Shown piece after piece: positions 47,782-58,500 of a DNA stretch of 64,000 nt; position 1 is the stretch's first letter, and each line of letters starts with the position of its first letter. Made by a program: the position numbers and the translations under genes. Source of the DNA: Euglena gracilis (taxonomy: Eukaryota; Euglenida; Euglenophyceae; Euglenales); assembly GCA_039621445.1 (NCBI GenBank), contig CP154954.1, forward strand, positions 45,115,847 through 45,179,846, written 5' to 3'. The notes under the pieces were generated by a model. It saw only the letters and a program-made list of their open reading frames with translations, made no database searches and was not told where the DNA came from.

Positions 47782-48156
47782 AACCCCCCCACCTATAACC
47801 CCCCCCCCCACCTATAAACCCCCCCTCGGGCCGACCAACCAAACCGGGACCTGTAAACCCCCCCTGGGAAGAAAAATGACAGCCGCCGGGGACGATTTTT
47901 TTGGCCGCAGACCACCCAAAAACTGATTTTTTGGCAATATTTTGAGACCGACTATCTTCAAAACTGCCTTTTTTGTCCAAATTTGCCGAAAACTGCCAAT
48001 TTCGGGGGTTTTGGGGGTCATTTTGGGGGGTCGGTTTTTCACCAACAATTCCGCAACCTATAAACCTCCCTCGCACTTTTAACCCCCCCCCTTCGGCCGG
48101 CCAACCAAACCGGATCCTGTAAACCCCGGGGGGTTTATAAGTGGGGGGGGGGGGGT
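47782..48156. mobile_element. C-run MITE, AACCCCCCACCTATAA family
   Basis: Left AACCCCCCCACCTATAA and inverted right AACCCC...CCACTTATAAAC; repeated ggccgaccaaccaaaccgg in both arms. Right flank TTA, left flank CA. Confidence 0.55.
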
Positions 48157-48308
48157 TACTGTGCATCCCTCCTCTCTGGGCCATAATCATTTTTTACTTT
48201 TTGACACGACCTCCAGCTTCAAATAATGAGCTTGGAAGGCCCAAAAAAAATTCCACTACTTCTTCACCTGCAAACCAGCATATTTCCACCATGAACACGA
48301 TCCCCTCT

Positions 48309-48558
48309 GGTGCTGTGGGGATTCCAATGGGAGGTGTCCACACACCCCCCTCCGTCAAACTTATTTGTTCACTCTGCCTGACATTCATTCACAAAGTCCT
48401 TTTCCCATCCAAAGAACATAAATTATTTTTGTGTCCAACCATGTGGGCTTTCCTCCCCACACATTCTTGCAACAAATGCCAGGTGCTTATGAGTGGGTTC
48501 TGTGGGAGATTCACAACCTCCTGCCACCGGTGGTACTGCCATCCTTTTCTTTGAAACA
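48309..48558 (-). repeat. Dispersed repeat, left copy (possible retrotransposon remnant)
   Basis: Diverged direct copy of 51,181-51,425, sharing tttgtgtccaaccatgtggg, tcctccccacacattcttgc and cttatgagtggg blocks. On the minus strand both keep the readable segment HLLQECVGR.AHMVGHKN, suggesting former coding sequence. Confidence 0.6.
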
Positions 48559-51052
48559 AAATGAAAAAAAATTTCACCCAGAGAACTGATTTTTTGCTTG
48601 GTTCTGGCTAGATCAACCCTGCTGTGAAGGGCTAGCAACCTCCAACAAATAATCAATCTCTTTCTGAGGCCTTTCAAATACCATTTTAGAGAGGGGCTCA
48701 AAATGTTTGTTCAACTGCATCCGAAACATTGATGGATCCCATTCACACATTGCACGCTATTTGAAGAACATTTAATGGCACCAACATGATCTCCAAGCTC
48801 AGTGGATCACTATTAATAGACAAGTTATCTCTGGATCTAGCATTAATATCTGGAACTGCTCTGTAAGCATCCTCCGGGGGGGTTTGCATAAACTGGTGGG
48901 AGACCCCTTAAATCTGCCCTCAGTGCATCTCCTAGAAAACCCCCTTGGTGGGGCAATCTACAAATTAACTTTTGAAATATCTTGTTGCCGAGAGTACAAG
49001 TACATGTCCACATCTGGGGTGATGTATTTTTGAAGTATTTCAGGATCTTGTGAAAGATGTTTAGGTTTCCTTGGTCACGGAGTCTGCCACTGCTCCTGGG
49101 TGGTAACCCAAACCACTTGCAAGTTGAATTGTTTTCTTGGCAATGGTACAGAAGTGGTTTCAAAATGTAATTTAGATATGGATTTTTGCCTCCTCATTTC
49201 GTGAGCTACCTTACAGATACCTGGCTGTCAACGTGGAGAACAATGGTTTCTTTGGGTTTTGCCACTTCCTGGAACCCCCCCCCCCTGAGGAAGGTTCTTT
49301 TGTGAGAAGTTTCGGCGGGCTCACTTGGTGTTTGTGATTCGCCTTCAGTGTCCCTTCCTCCCCTCTAGGTCTGCCTCGGGGGAGTGCGAGACACCTTGGG
49401 CTTTGCACTTCCCCCAACTGAGGTTGACTGTGCACCACTCGGGGAGGGGGGCGGCTCCACGTAAGAAATTTTAATCTTAAAGCGTGCTCCAAGTTTTCTT
49501 GGGCACCCAACTCTGATAGTGGGAACAAAAGGCTTCCACAACTTCCCATTGAAAAATCTCACAAACCAATTCTGAGCTCAAACACATTTTTTCCATCAAG
49601 TTCACTCCTGCCCCCTGGCAGAGGGATGGCCACAAATACGGGAATCAATCCCAAAACTTCTAAGACTTTTTATAGTTAAAGATGCAATGGTGTCCGTCTT
49701 AATACCCCTGAAGGAGGTTTGGGGGGTCAAAAACACATGCCCCCTGTTGGGCAATGGTCTTTTTTGCAAGGGCCACATATTCTTTAAAAAATGAAAGGGA
49801 GAGATTTAGGTAATTTTTGTTAAATAAACCATTGTTTACAATCTTGCTATTTTTTTTACCGTTCCTCCGAATTTTTGCATAAGGAGTTGAGCCTAGTAAA
49901 CTTGCACAACGTCTCATTTCTGATAAATGAGAATATCTGAGCAACATCAATAATGGACAATCCAGAATCAAGTGCAAACGTAACTGTGACAGGTTGTTCT
50001 GAAGGGTGGTAAACGGAACTGAGGCCAGACGATCTGCAAAAAGCTCAGTTCTATTGTGGGGCAGGTCAGAAGCTACTTCGTTTACACGCCATTTCTCAAA
50101 ATTTTAAGAGATCAATTTTGCAAAATGGTGGATTTGCACACCAGGTGGGGTTGGGACCACATCCGCCATTTCCCATGGGGTCTAGGATCAAATTGTGTAA
50201 TTAAATTAATTTCACAGCCAGGTGTAGGAAGGGCATTTCAAAACAATGCCTCTCAAGGACTGTTCTCAGAAGGAGCACCTGGCAGTGGTGGAAGGTCTGG
50301 ATAAAACTTGAGGTCGAAATGTGAATGATTTTTGAAGGGACGGACCTGCGTGCCCTTCATATAAACGAAAAGGAGTTCATGTCTGCCGTGGAAACAGTAA
50401 ACGCTTTGGTCTCCCCCCCCCGGAATCGTTTGCACCGGAGCACAGAGCCAGCCAGCTCCGGTAAAATCGCAGCACGAATGGTACAAAGTCTAACCTTCCC
50501 AAAAACATTCACCTTCAAAAAGACGGCAAGGGAGGCGTTGCGTCACTTGGTGTTTGTGCTTCGCCCTTGGTGTCCCTTCCACCCCTCTCGGTCTGCCTCG
50601 GGGAGTGTGATTACAAGTCAACCACTGCCTCGTGCGGCGGCACGGACGTTGGACAAATTTGGCCAGACGGAAAAGGCAAAGGAAAATGTCACCACAGGTC
50701 GATCAGACTCCCTCCACTCTCTCCATTCCCCTCTTCCAGGGAACAGATGTTTCCAGCATGGGCTATGGCAGCCCTTCAAATCAACAGCTATGGCAACCAG
50801 CAAGCGTCATGGCAAGGCGGCACGAGGCACATGTATCAAAATCATGATTTGCAAATGGAGGGGAAATACAAATTTTATTTGTATTTCCAGGTCGAACAGA
50901 CCTCCCGTCCCCCCTTTTGTTCACCCCTCAGGGTCAGTGGGAGCCGGACAGGGCATCAGCCCTTCATTCGAAGGCTTTAGGGCCATCAATTCAAAGACCA
51001 AAATGGAAGACACCTGGGACAACACATCAAACAGACCTTCTCCCTAAACCGT
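48559..51052. other. Old repeat territory, no intact gene
   Basis: Contains a second diverged direct-repeat pair (about 49,316-49,400 and 50,544-50,625, sharing tcacttggtgtttgtg and ggtctgcctcggg) and the LINE-like minus-strand remnant at 49,699-50,060. Confidence 0.5.
49699..50060 (-). pseudogene. Possible LINE-type C-terminal remnant
   Basis: The minus-strand frame reads ADRLASVPFTTLQNNLSQLR then LHLILDCPLLMLLRYSHLSE. The QLRLHLILDCPLL segment resembles the HLILxCP end of LINE reverse-transcriptase proteins, but the preceding CxxC is missing. Speculative. Confidence 0.3.
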
Positions 51053-51179
51053 AACCCTAACCCTAACCCTAACCATAACCCTAACCCTAACCCTAACCCT
51101 AACCCTAACCCTAACCATACCCCTAACCCTAACCCTAACCCTAACCCTAACCCTAACCCTAACCCTAACCCTAACCCTA
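51053..51179. repeat. Interstitial telomere-type repeats, (CCCTAA) about 21 copies
   Basis: Tandem CCCTAA with two variant units (CCATAA and CCATAC). TTAGGG is read on the minus strand. It abuts the dispersed repeat copy at 51,181. Peptides LGLGLG across it are artefacts. Confidence 0.95.
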
Positions 51180-51180
51180 C

Positions 51181-51425
51181 GTGCTGTGTGGTTTCTAATG
51201 GGAGCTGCCCACACCCCCCTCTTGCAGAATCTCTTTGGTGAGGGAATTCACTCTGTCTGAGGTCAAAGGCCTTTTCCCATACAAAAACCATAACAAAATA
51301 TTTTTGTGTCCAACCATGTGGGCTGTCCTCCCCACATATTCTTGCAATAAATGCCATGGGCTTATGAGTGGGCTGTGTGGCATATTCATTACCTCCTCCT
51401 CTGGGGTACTGCCACCCTTTCCTTT
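51181..51425 (-). repeat. Dispersed repeat, right copy, adjoining the telomere-type tract
   Basis: Aligned with 48,309-48,558 from gctgtg onward. On the minus strand this copy ends exactly where TTAGGG-type repeats begin. Confidence 0.6.
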
Positions 51426-52895
51426 CCTTTGGCCTGGACGACCTTTTGGGTGGGGGTCCCCCCCCCGACACCTTGGTGCGGACCAGGTTCTGAGTAGTGC
51501 TGAGCTCTTGATAAGCGCGCACCCAACCCCTTCGTTGACCCCCCATATACACCGGCCCACAGTGTACGTCCAAAGCTTTCCCTTTTTCCCTTTTTGGGAC
51601 TTTCTGTAAAAGCCTTTCGCTTTCGCCTTGGTGCGCAGCCTACTTATGGTAGGGAAAAGTCTTTGGAGTAACGAAAAGTGGTTTTCCCCTTTTCTTCCCA
51701 ATTCCCCAAGAAGCAAAGCACAAAGCAAAGACTCAGAAGTTCCTTCTGAGATCAAGTTCGATTGTTCCGAGGGTTTTTCCCTCTGACAAAACCAATGGTC
51801 AAACTTGGAATTGATGACAGTGAAGAATACCACCTGTGGGGGAAGGAGAGAAAAGTGCTGACGTGTCCAGGGGCAGAGCCCAGAAGGGTCTGCCACGATC
51901 CTACCAGCTGTGGTTTTCCACAGTGGTGCGACCGTCACAGAACCCACTCTGCAGATATCCTACAGAGCTGGGACGTGCCTGGTACACATCCCCCTCCCAG
52001 GGCTACGCCCGATTTCCTTCATGGACCAGGGTTTCCCAGTCCAGTCAGGATATCTGACGCTGCCCTAGGTGGGGTTCACCTCTCCATTCGGTGTCTCTCC
52101 TTTCCGCACAGTGGCATCCACCCAAAGCCCAAAAACGCGCAAAAGGTTAGCCGCGTTTCGCGGTTACCTATTAGCCGTTTCGGCTTAGGTGGGGTGTGAA
52201 GAAGCCCACTGTGTAAAACGGGGCTTGGCAGGTTTCCTGACAAAGTGTCCCATCCACCCACTTTGGGTGTGCCAAAGGCACGCGGGGTTGGTCAAGCGAT
52301 TTGCTGAAAACCCGAGGGGAGAGGTGTGGAAGGGGGGGGCAGGCTCCTATCCTGGTCATACCCGGATAGGGCTCCTAGGCGGTCATATCCGCACTAGGAA
52401 ACAAAAGCCTACTTACAAAACCGACTGCCGGCGACAGCTTTGCGGGGGTGGGGGGAAAGTAGGGAGGACAGGGGGGCTGGCTTAGGCCAGAACAGAATTT
52501 TTGCTGTCTGGCAGCCTTAAGGGCCTTAGGGCCGAAAAGTGACAAGTTGGCCTATTATTACGGCGTGCGCGCTGTGTGCTGTGCGTCACTTAGCGGCTTG
52601 CCAGGTTTCCCGGCTGCCAAAGTCTTCACAGCAGTAGCTCCTTCACAACGCAATAAGAGGCGATTACCTCTTGCAGACGGTTTCCGTCCGCATGGCCATT
52701 GGCAGAGGGGCTGGTGGCGGGGGGGGGGGGGGCTCTTGGATGCTTCCATCCAGAGCGTAGAGTGACACAGACCCAGGTTCATCCCAGGGCTGTTTAGCGA
52801 TTTCCGCTACCATTGTATATATATGTATAGGATATGGATGTCCAGGCTCCATGAAGGCACTTACCTTACATGAGCCTGGTAATGCCGTTTCGGCA
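51426..52895. other. Probable 3' part of the retroelement or its flank
   Basis: From about 52,140 the sequence is rich in the same perfect short hairpins as the retroelement coding region (for example CCGCG-TTT-CGCGG at 52,151), so the element probably extends this far. No LTR or polypurine tract could be identified. Confidence 0.4.
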
Positions 52896-55800
52896 TTACA
52901 TCCGTTCCAGCCGCCAATAATCATGGCGGGAGTCCAAGGGATCTTCCACAAGGACCATATGGAATTGTGGTGGTGGTGGCCTATCTACGAGCCAGGTTTC
53001 TGGCGATTCGTATTCGAAATCAGGTGCCACCCAGTCCCGAACCCATCCTTCGGGGACTGGATGCTTGGTTGCACTCGCTCTTTCCGCGAGGAACCATTGC
53101 AGTTTCTCCCAGAATTTCCTGGGCAGAGTTGCTGACCAGATGAAGTAGTTCATCCTTGGGTGATTGGCCGGCACCTGCGGGGCATTCCCCGGGTGGAAGT
53201 CAATCGGCATGTGATAGGCGCATTCCGCCCGGACTGTATGGGGTCGTAATACGGCCCCAAGCCAGTCTTTCCAGGTCATCCCGTGGTTTTCGGGTGGCCA
53301 TTGTGGCAGGCACCAGCGACCGTTTCGGTGCTGGTTTTGGAACAGGCGGAAAAGTATCTTTTCCCTGTCTGCTGTCTCCCAGAGGTAAGGTAATCTTACC
53401 CCTGCCTCCTCAGCAGCGAGGCGTATCGCCCCACTGTCGATCTGCCACCCACGGGCCATTCCCGTGTGGCGGTAGTCGTCCAGCTTGAGGTTGGCATACT
53501 TGAAAAAGTCCTTGAACTTTTTGTTCAAGGTGGAGTATTCCTCCAGTGGCTTCTCGGCACTTGGCACGATTGTGCGTACTGCGCCTTCCGCAGTGTGCCA
53601 GAAGGTACCTCGAAGGCAGTTGACGCAGAGAACTGGTACATTCGTACCGTCTCGGTCCGTGTAGCTGAAATTGTGCTTGTGGGTCCAACTGTCCACGCAC
53701 TTGGCGCATACCAAGGCGGCACAGTTAGGGATGTATACATCCTTGTGGAACGATTTCCGATCCACAGGGTTGCACACATGGACGAGGGGTAATCCCAGGT
53801 CAAGTGCACTGTTGTACATCTTGTGGCATACAGTGCAAAGCCACACAAAACGGTTTTCCGTTGTTTTGTCGATGAGGAATTCCTCACCGAAGAATTCGGC
53901 CAAAACACGGGGAGATCTGGAATTGTAATAATTCCAGGTCACATTCTGATCAAAGGACCATTTCCGTCCCTGACAGAACAGTGGCTCAATCCACCGGTTA
54001 AGGCATTGCTGTGTCCTCAATTTATGTGCGATCATCATGTACCTGTTTTTCAGGTCATGAATGTCAGGGTCATCCTGATTGATCGCGTTCCAGTCGATGA
54101 CAACTTCGTCTTCTGAAGGTGTCTCGGCTGTCGAGGCGCGGGATTTTCCCTGCCCCTTTGTCGGAGGTTTCGGCTGTGAGGTTTTCCCATAGCCGGATGA
54201 CGTGACGTGCGTGAATCCTTGTCCCGAGGTTAATCCCCGAGAAGAGGATGCAGCACTCTGGCCGCCAGCACCACCACCGCCTTTCGGTGGGGGCTGATCA
54301 CCAGATTTCGGTGTGGGTTTGCAAGGTGCGGCGCCCGGCTTACTTTTCGCCGGGGCCTTCGGGCTTCCGGCTTCCGGAGTCTCCGAGGGCCGCCGCTCGG
54401 CGTCTCGCTTGCTTGCCCACGTGCGTGGTGACGCTTGGGACGGGGGTCTTTTCCCCGACGCCGAACGTCGTTGACCTTCAGCAGGGGTTTCCCGAGCTGA
54501 TGGTCGTCCTACACGCTCCTTCGCGGCTCCCGAAGGTTTCCCAGGGGTAGCCGTGGGGGATGGTGTTGGTGTAGGCCTAGCCTGTGCACTTCGCGCTGGC
54601 TGAGCCTGTGGTGGAGGCATGGACGCCCGCTCGGCCTGTTTTTCAGGCGCCGGTGTCCGTGTGCCTTGACGCTTCTCTGCCGTGACTGTGGCTGTACCAT
54701 GAGATACGGGTTCATCCCGTGCCTCCGGTGGTACCGCCGGTGTCGATACAGGTTCATCCTGTACTGACACGGCTGGTGTTGTCTCCACAGTCATTGCTGT
54801 CCGTTCGCCTTCCGTCCGTGTCGCTTCCGACACTGGCGGTGGCGCTGCCGTTGGGGGAGGTTCATCCTCCACCATGGCTGCAATGTCAGATGTGTCTTCC
54901 GTCAGCTGGGCAGTTTCCGCCGCAGCTGTGGAAGAACTGGCCGCAGTGCCACGTGGAGTGACTACTGCGATCAGTGACCGTAAACCACCGAGTACGCGTC
55001 CGCCCAGTGAGGTGCGTCTCTCCTCACCTGAAGTGGGCTCCTCGGCTGGCTCCTCTGTTAACGGGGTTTCCCCGGAAACAGGGAGCTTGAGGCGTAATAC
55101 CTCAGGCGTGTGGGGTACCGTTTCCGGCGGGTTTTCCCGCGGAGGGGTTGGTACACCCGCTGTACCCAGTGAGGCTGGTGATAGAGGGACAGGTGTCATT
55201 TCACCTGCTTGTGATCCTGGGTGTTGGGCGGTTTCTGCCACAGTATCCAGCATCACTACCGATGGGCTACGGGTTTCCCGTGCCGGAGGTTCCGTTGGCT
55301 GAGGTTCATCCTCAGCCATTGGGACCTCCTCCTCCTCATCCGCTTCCGGAGAGGATTCGGCTGCGTGTAGCTGTGCTGCAGAACGCGGGTCTTTCCCGCT
55401 CCTGTAGCACCCTTGTGCGTTTGACAGGCGGAAAAAGCTAATACTTTCACTCCTGTCAGAGTTGGGGTATGGGGGCGGCCACGTCGCTCTCACCCAGCTT
55501 TCGGGTGGAGGCTGTGGTTGATCATCGTCGATCAAGCAAAGGTCTTCCCACTGCCGTCGACAATGGTCAGTCACGCCAAACTCTCCTGTTTCTTCCAGGA
55601 ATGCTGGCAGTGGCAACGCGTAACGAGGGACTTCCCCTTCGTGCGCCGCGAAAAACATCTGAAAATCCTCCCATATCAGGATATTCCCGAATTGGGTATC
55701 CAGGTGTTCCTGGAGACCGATTTCGGCCTCTTCCCAGTCTGGTCGCAGGTTCATCCTGCGCTGGTCTGGGTCATTGGGTCTGGCGTTCACCTCCATATAT

Positions 55801-56639
55801 CCCCGAGGCAACCACTTTCTGTGGATTTCCACATCGGCGGTCATATATTCCAGGAAATATATGTAGACCTCCAGGACGTAGGTAATCCACGCCCTGTGCC
55901 AGTACTGCTGCAGCAGAAATATTTTCTGCCGGTGCTGTTTCAGCACCTTTCGGTCTTGCGTTCCAATCTGGGGATTCCGGCACTGATGCAGGAGGAATCT
56001 CCTGGTCGGCTGGCTGCCGGCATTCTCGGCAGACGGAGGCGGTTTTCCGCGTTCTCCGAAACCCCAGAAGTCAACGATGTGGACTTCCTTGCAAAACTGG
56101 CATTCCAGTTTGTACCGCTGGGGGTACGCGAGGTCCACGTCCAGTACCTTGAACAGCATGCCATACATGCTGTCCAAGAAGACTTGGAGGTTGTTCGTGA
56201 ACATTACCGCAGCCTGCGCCTGGAGTTTCTCCGGCAGGGGGTAATACTTCCACTGGATTCCCAGTGCGCTGACCGAAAACATGTGGTTGAAGATTTCCTT
56301 CAACTGTGCGACGAACGTTTCGCCGTCTTCACAGGTATTCAGGCAATCGATATACGTCAGACCGTTTCGGTCGGTAAAAATGCCGAAATTCTGGCAGGGG
56401 TATCCCAACCAGAACCACAGTTCCCAGAAACCAGGCATCTGGTCCAGGACAACTTCATTCGAATGAGGGTATCCCTCGAACGCATGAAGTTCGGCACTGT
56501 AGAAAAAACGTTTGCAGTGATCGTTCATACGATTCTGCACCACTTCGAGCACCGCATCCGGTGGTCGGTGGATCACGTTGCCTGCCCTTGTGAACTTTTG
56601 GAGATCTTCGTCGATTTTCGGCCAGATCTCCTCCAGCTA
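52896..56639 (-). CDS. Large downstream ORF of the retroelement, 1,226 codons or more
   Basis: The frame is open from the codon after TAG (56,637-56,639) to 52,896; in the retroelement it lies where env would be. N-terminal third: aromatic-rich globular part with CQFCKEVH and a distant HQC, a possible zinc site. Middle (about residues 390-830): Pro/Glu/Ser/Thr/Ala-rich, acidic then basic, probably disordered. C-terminal third: dense Cys/His motifs CTVCHKMY, HVC, CAALVCAKC and VLCVNC, likely two zinc-binding modules. No signal peptide, fusion peptide or membrane segment is visible. It is preceded in frame by the 217-codon ORF. Family unknown. Confidence 0.7.
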
Positions 56640-57290
56640 CTTGAACACTGAGGCAACGTCATAATCCTTCGTTTTCGAAGGCTCGGCGGCTTTCCCGCCC
56701 TTACCTGCTGGGGGTCCGGCAGATTTACCGCCTTTGCCTGGAGCTAGCCAGGCGGCTTTTCCGCCTTTGCCAGGTGGGGCTTTCCCACCTTTCTCCTGGC
56801 CTTTTCCTTTCCCCTTACCTTTGCCCTTTCCTTTACCCTTGCCCTTTGTGTTTGACAGCCATTCGAATGTCGCCCGGTATGGGTCAAAGTATTCCCAGTA
56901 TTCTGGGTCTTCTGGCGTAAACACTGGGTAAGTCACGGATTCCGTGCTTGGCGTTCGAGCAAATTCCTGCTCAGCATCACCACGATTCGAGTAAACCGGT
57001 GCGACTGGGGATGGTCGGGTTTCCCGACGTGCCCGTTCTGCCGTCACGTCGGGCGCTGGCGGAGCTTCCTCCTCAGCGTCGACGTGCATCGCCGCGGGCG
57101 GATTTTCCGACCTCGGCGAGCGGCGCTGTGGCTGCGGCGTCAGATTTTCCGGGCCGCGGTCACGCTTGCCGGCGGCAGAGCTTGTGGGTCGTGCTGGTGG
57201 CGCTTCCGCCACAGCCACGTCCCGCTGTCGCGCTGGTTGACTTGACCGTGATGGAGCTGGCTCCTGTGAGAGCCGACACAGCAGCATCAT
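56637..57290 (-). CDS. Retroelement downstream ORF, Gly-Lys-rich segment
   Basis: 217 codons ending at TAG 56,637-56,639, after which the same frame continues as the 1,226-codon ORF. Contains RRSPRSENPP, TPEDPEYWEYFDPYRATFEW, then repeated KGKGKG and GKGGKA units (about residues 150-205), a strongly basic, likely nucleic-acid-binding tail. Overlaps the preceding ORF in another frame (57,160-57,290). Confidence 0.55.
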   Translation of the reverse strand: MMLLCRLSQEPAPSRSSQPARQRDVAVAEAPPARPTSSAAGKRDRGPENLTPQPQRRSPRSENPPAAMHVDAEEEAPPAPDVTAERARRETRPSPVAPVYSNRGDAEQEFARTPSTESVTYPVFTPEDPEYWEYFDPYRATFEWLSNTKGKGKGKGKGKGKGKGQEKGGKAPPGKGGKAAWLAPGKGGKSAGPPAGKGGKAAEPSKTKDYDVASVFK

Positions 57291-57888
57291 ACTGCTGGCG
57301 CTCTTCCCGTGTCATTTCCGCCCGGGCAGGGTATCCCTGGCCAGCGGAAACAGGGGGGCGACGTGCGATTTGTCGTTGGATCGTCACAGCATATTCATAC
57401 TGTTGACGCTCCTCCTCAGTCTCGAACGGCCGACCAGTCCACGGGTTAACGGGTTCATCCCGTGCCGGGGGAACTGGTGCCGCACGAGGCGCTGCCGCGG
57501 CTTCCCGCGGACGAGCGCTTCGGGCAGAGTCAGACGTCGGGGGAGGATTTCCCTCCGCAGGACGTCGTGGGATAGGGTCAGGTATGGTTGGGTGGGGTTG
57601 AGGTGGATATACGTACTGATCCCGTGGCATTGGCGCCTCCTGGGGATAATCCCCAGAGACGGTGTACTGAGACACAGGCTCCTGCGCAGGATAATCCCGC
57701 CGGGGCATGCGCTCAGGGGATCGAAAAATACTTTCTTTCACACGTGGGTGTTCACTCCGGACAGGTGCTTCCACTGTCTCTTCCTCGGGTAATCCGGGGG
57801 AGTGAGCACGAAAATGTGCAGTGTAAGTGCCAACTGGTGGTACCTGCCGTGCGACCTGTGGCGGGACTTCCACGCCCAGGTCACGCAT
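57160..57888 (-). CDS. Retroelement downstream ORF, Pro-rich segment
   Basis: 242 codons, Pro/Arg/Tyr-rich (YVYPPQPHPTIPDPIPRRPA) with two copies of an EERQQY.AAV-type unit (EEERQQYEYAVTIQRQIARR; TREERQQYDAAV). The frame is one base downstream of the previous segment and one base upstream of the next, so this looks like a single protein broken by indels or frameshifts. Confidence 0.5.
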   Translation of the reverse strand: MRDLGVEVPPQVARQVPPVGTYTAHFRAHSPGLPEEETVEAPVRSEHPRVKESIFRSPERMPRRDYPAQEPVSQYTVSGDYPQEAPMPRDQYVYPPQPHPTIPDPIPRRPAEGNPPPTSDSARSARPREAAAAPRAAPVPPARDEPVNPWTGRPFETEEERQQYEYAVTIQRQIARRPPVSAGQGYPARAEMTREERQQYDAAVSALTGASSITVKSTSATAGRGCGGSATSTTHKLCRRQA

Positions 57889-58336
57889 GGTAATGTCTGC
57901 CGCGAATCCCGACGCGTCCGGGTCGGTGTAAATACACCAGACCGGTCATCGTCGCCTGGGCGCACATACACCACAGGGCTGGAGGGGTATTCGCGATGGT
58001 CAAAACTTTACGGCAGTGGTCATCCCACAATGCCTGTGTGAGTTGGTCTGGTGCCGGGTTTGCGCTCATACGCATAACCCGGTTCATCGTCTCCGCCGTG
58101 CGGTGGATCATCACACCCGCATACGGTGGGAGGCGACGAGAGCCTGATGGCTGAGATGGCCGCGCTTCCGCGGGCATCTGGGTCATCCTGCTACTGCTGC
58201 TGGCTTCAGGGTTTCCCTGAGCCGCAGTCCGTGCAGGTGGCTGCGTACCGTATCGGTACGCATACTGGTCAGGTTGAGGGTGAGTGGTGGGGTGGTAAGG
58301 CGGTCCTCCGCCTGGCTCCCTTCCGCCGGGCAGCAT
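57881..58336 (-). CDS. Retroelement downstream ORF, first segment
   Basis: 151 codons from ATG 58,334-58,336. Low-complexity start (PPYHPTTHPQPDQYAYRYGT), then a folded-looking piece (MIHRTAETMNRVMRMSANPA). Near 57,930-58,000 a second frame (REYPSSPVVYVRPGDDDRSG) looks more protein-like than the annotated one, so the true product probably changes frame here. Confidence 0.45.
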   Translation of the reverse strand: MLPGGREPGGGPPYHPTTHPQPDQYAYRYGTQPPARTAAQGNPEASSSSRMTQMPAEARPSQPSGSRRLPPYAGVMIHRTAETMNRVMRMSANPAPDQLTQALWDDHCRKVLTIANTPPALWCMCAQATMTGLVYLHRPGRVGIRGRHYHA

Positions 58337-58424
58337 AATACAGCCCGGGGTCGGTACGGTAGGATGTTTGGGTTGTTGGTTGTAAGGTGTGTGAGGGTAA
58401 CCGCTTGAGTATTATTTGGTAAAA

Positions 58425-58500
58425 AGTCTGCGGAAAGAAAGAATGATAAGAATCAATGATAAAAAGAAGAGAAAACAACATGGGTTTCCCATGCGTTCTC
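58425..58500 (-). promoter_or_regulatory. Possible 3' splice site upstream of the downstream ORF
   Basis: On the minus strand a pyrimidine tract ttctttctttccgcag ends at about 58,427, between the integrase stop and the next ATG at 58,336. This is where a spliced subgenomic message for a downstream gene would need an acceptor. Sequence-only inference. Confidence 0.4.

Noticed and set aside
51053-51179. LGLGLG-containing 195- and 250-codon minus-strand frames
   Set aside because: The repeat peptide is the telomere-type hexamer translated; flanking parts show no conserved domain.
51416-51440. Polypurine tract and 3' LTR of the retroelement near 51.4 kb
   Set aside because: The purine stretch is part of the dispersed repeat also present at 48.5 kb; no matching LTR pair or TG...CA ends could be found in the window.
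52896-56576. Retroviral envelope glycoprotein
   Set aside because: No signal peptide, hydrophobic fusion or anchor segment and no furin-type site; Cys/His clusters look intracellular.
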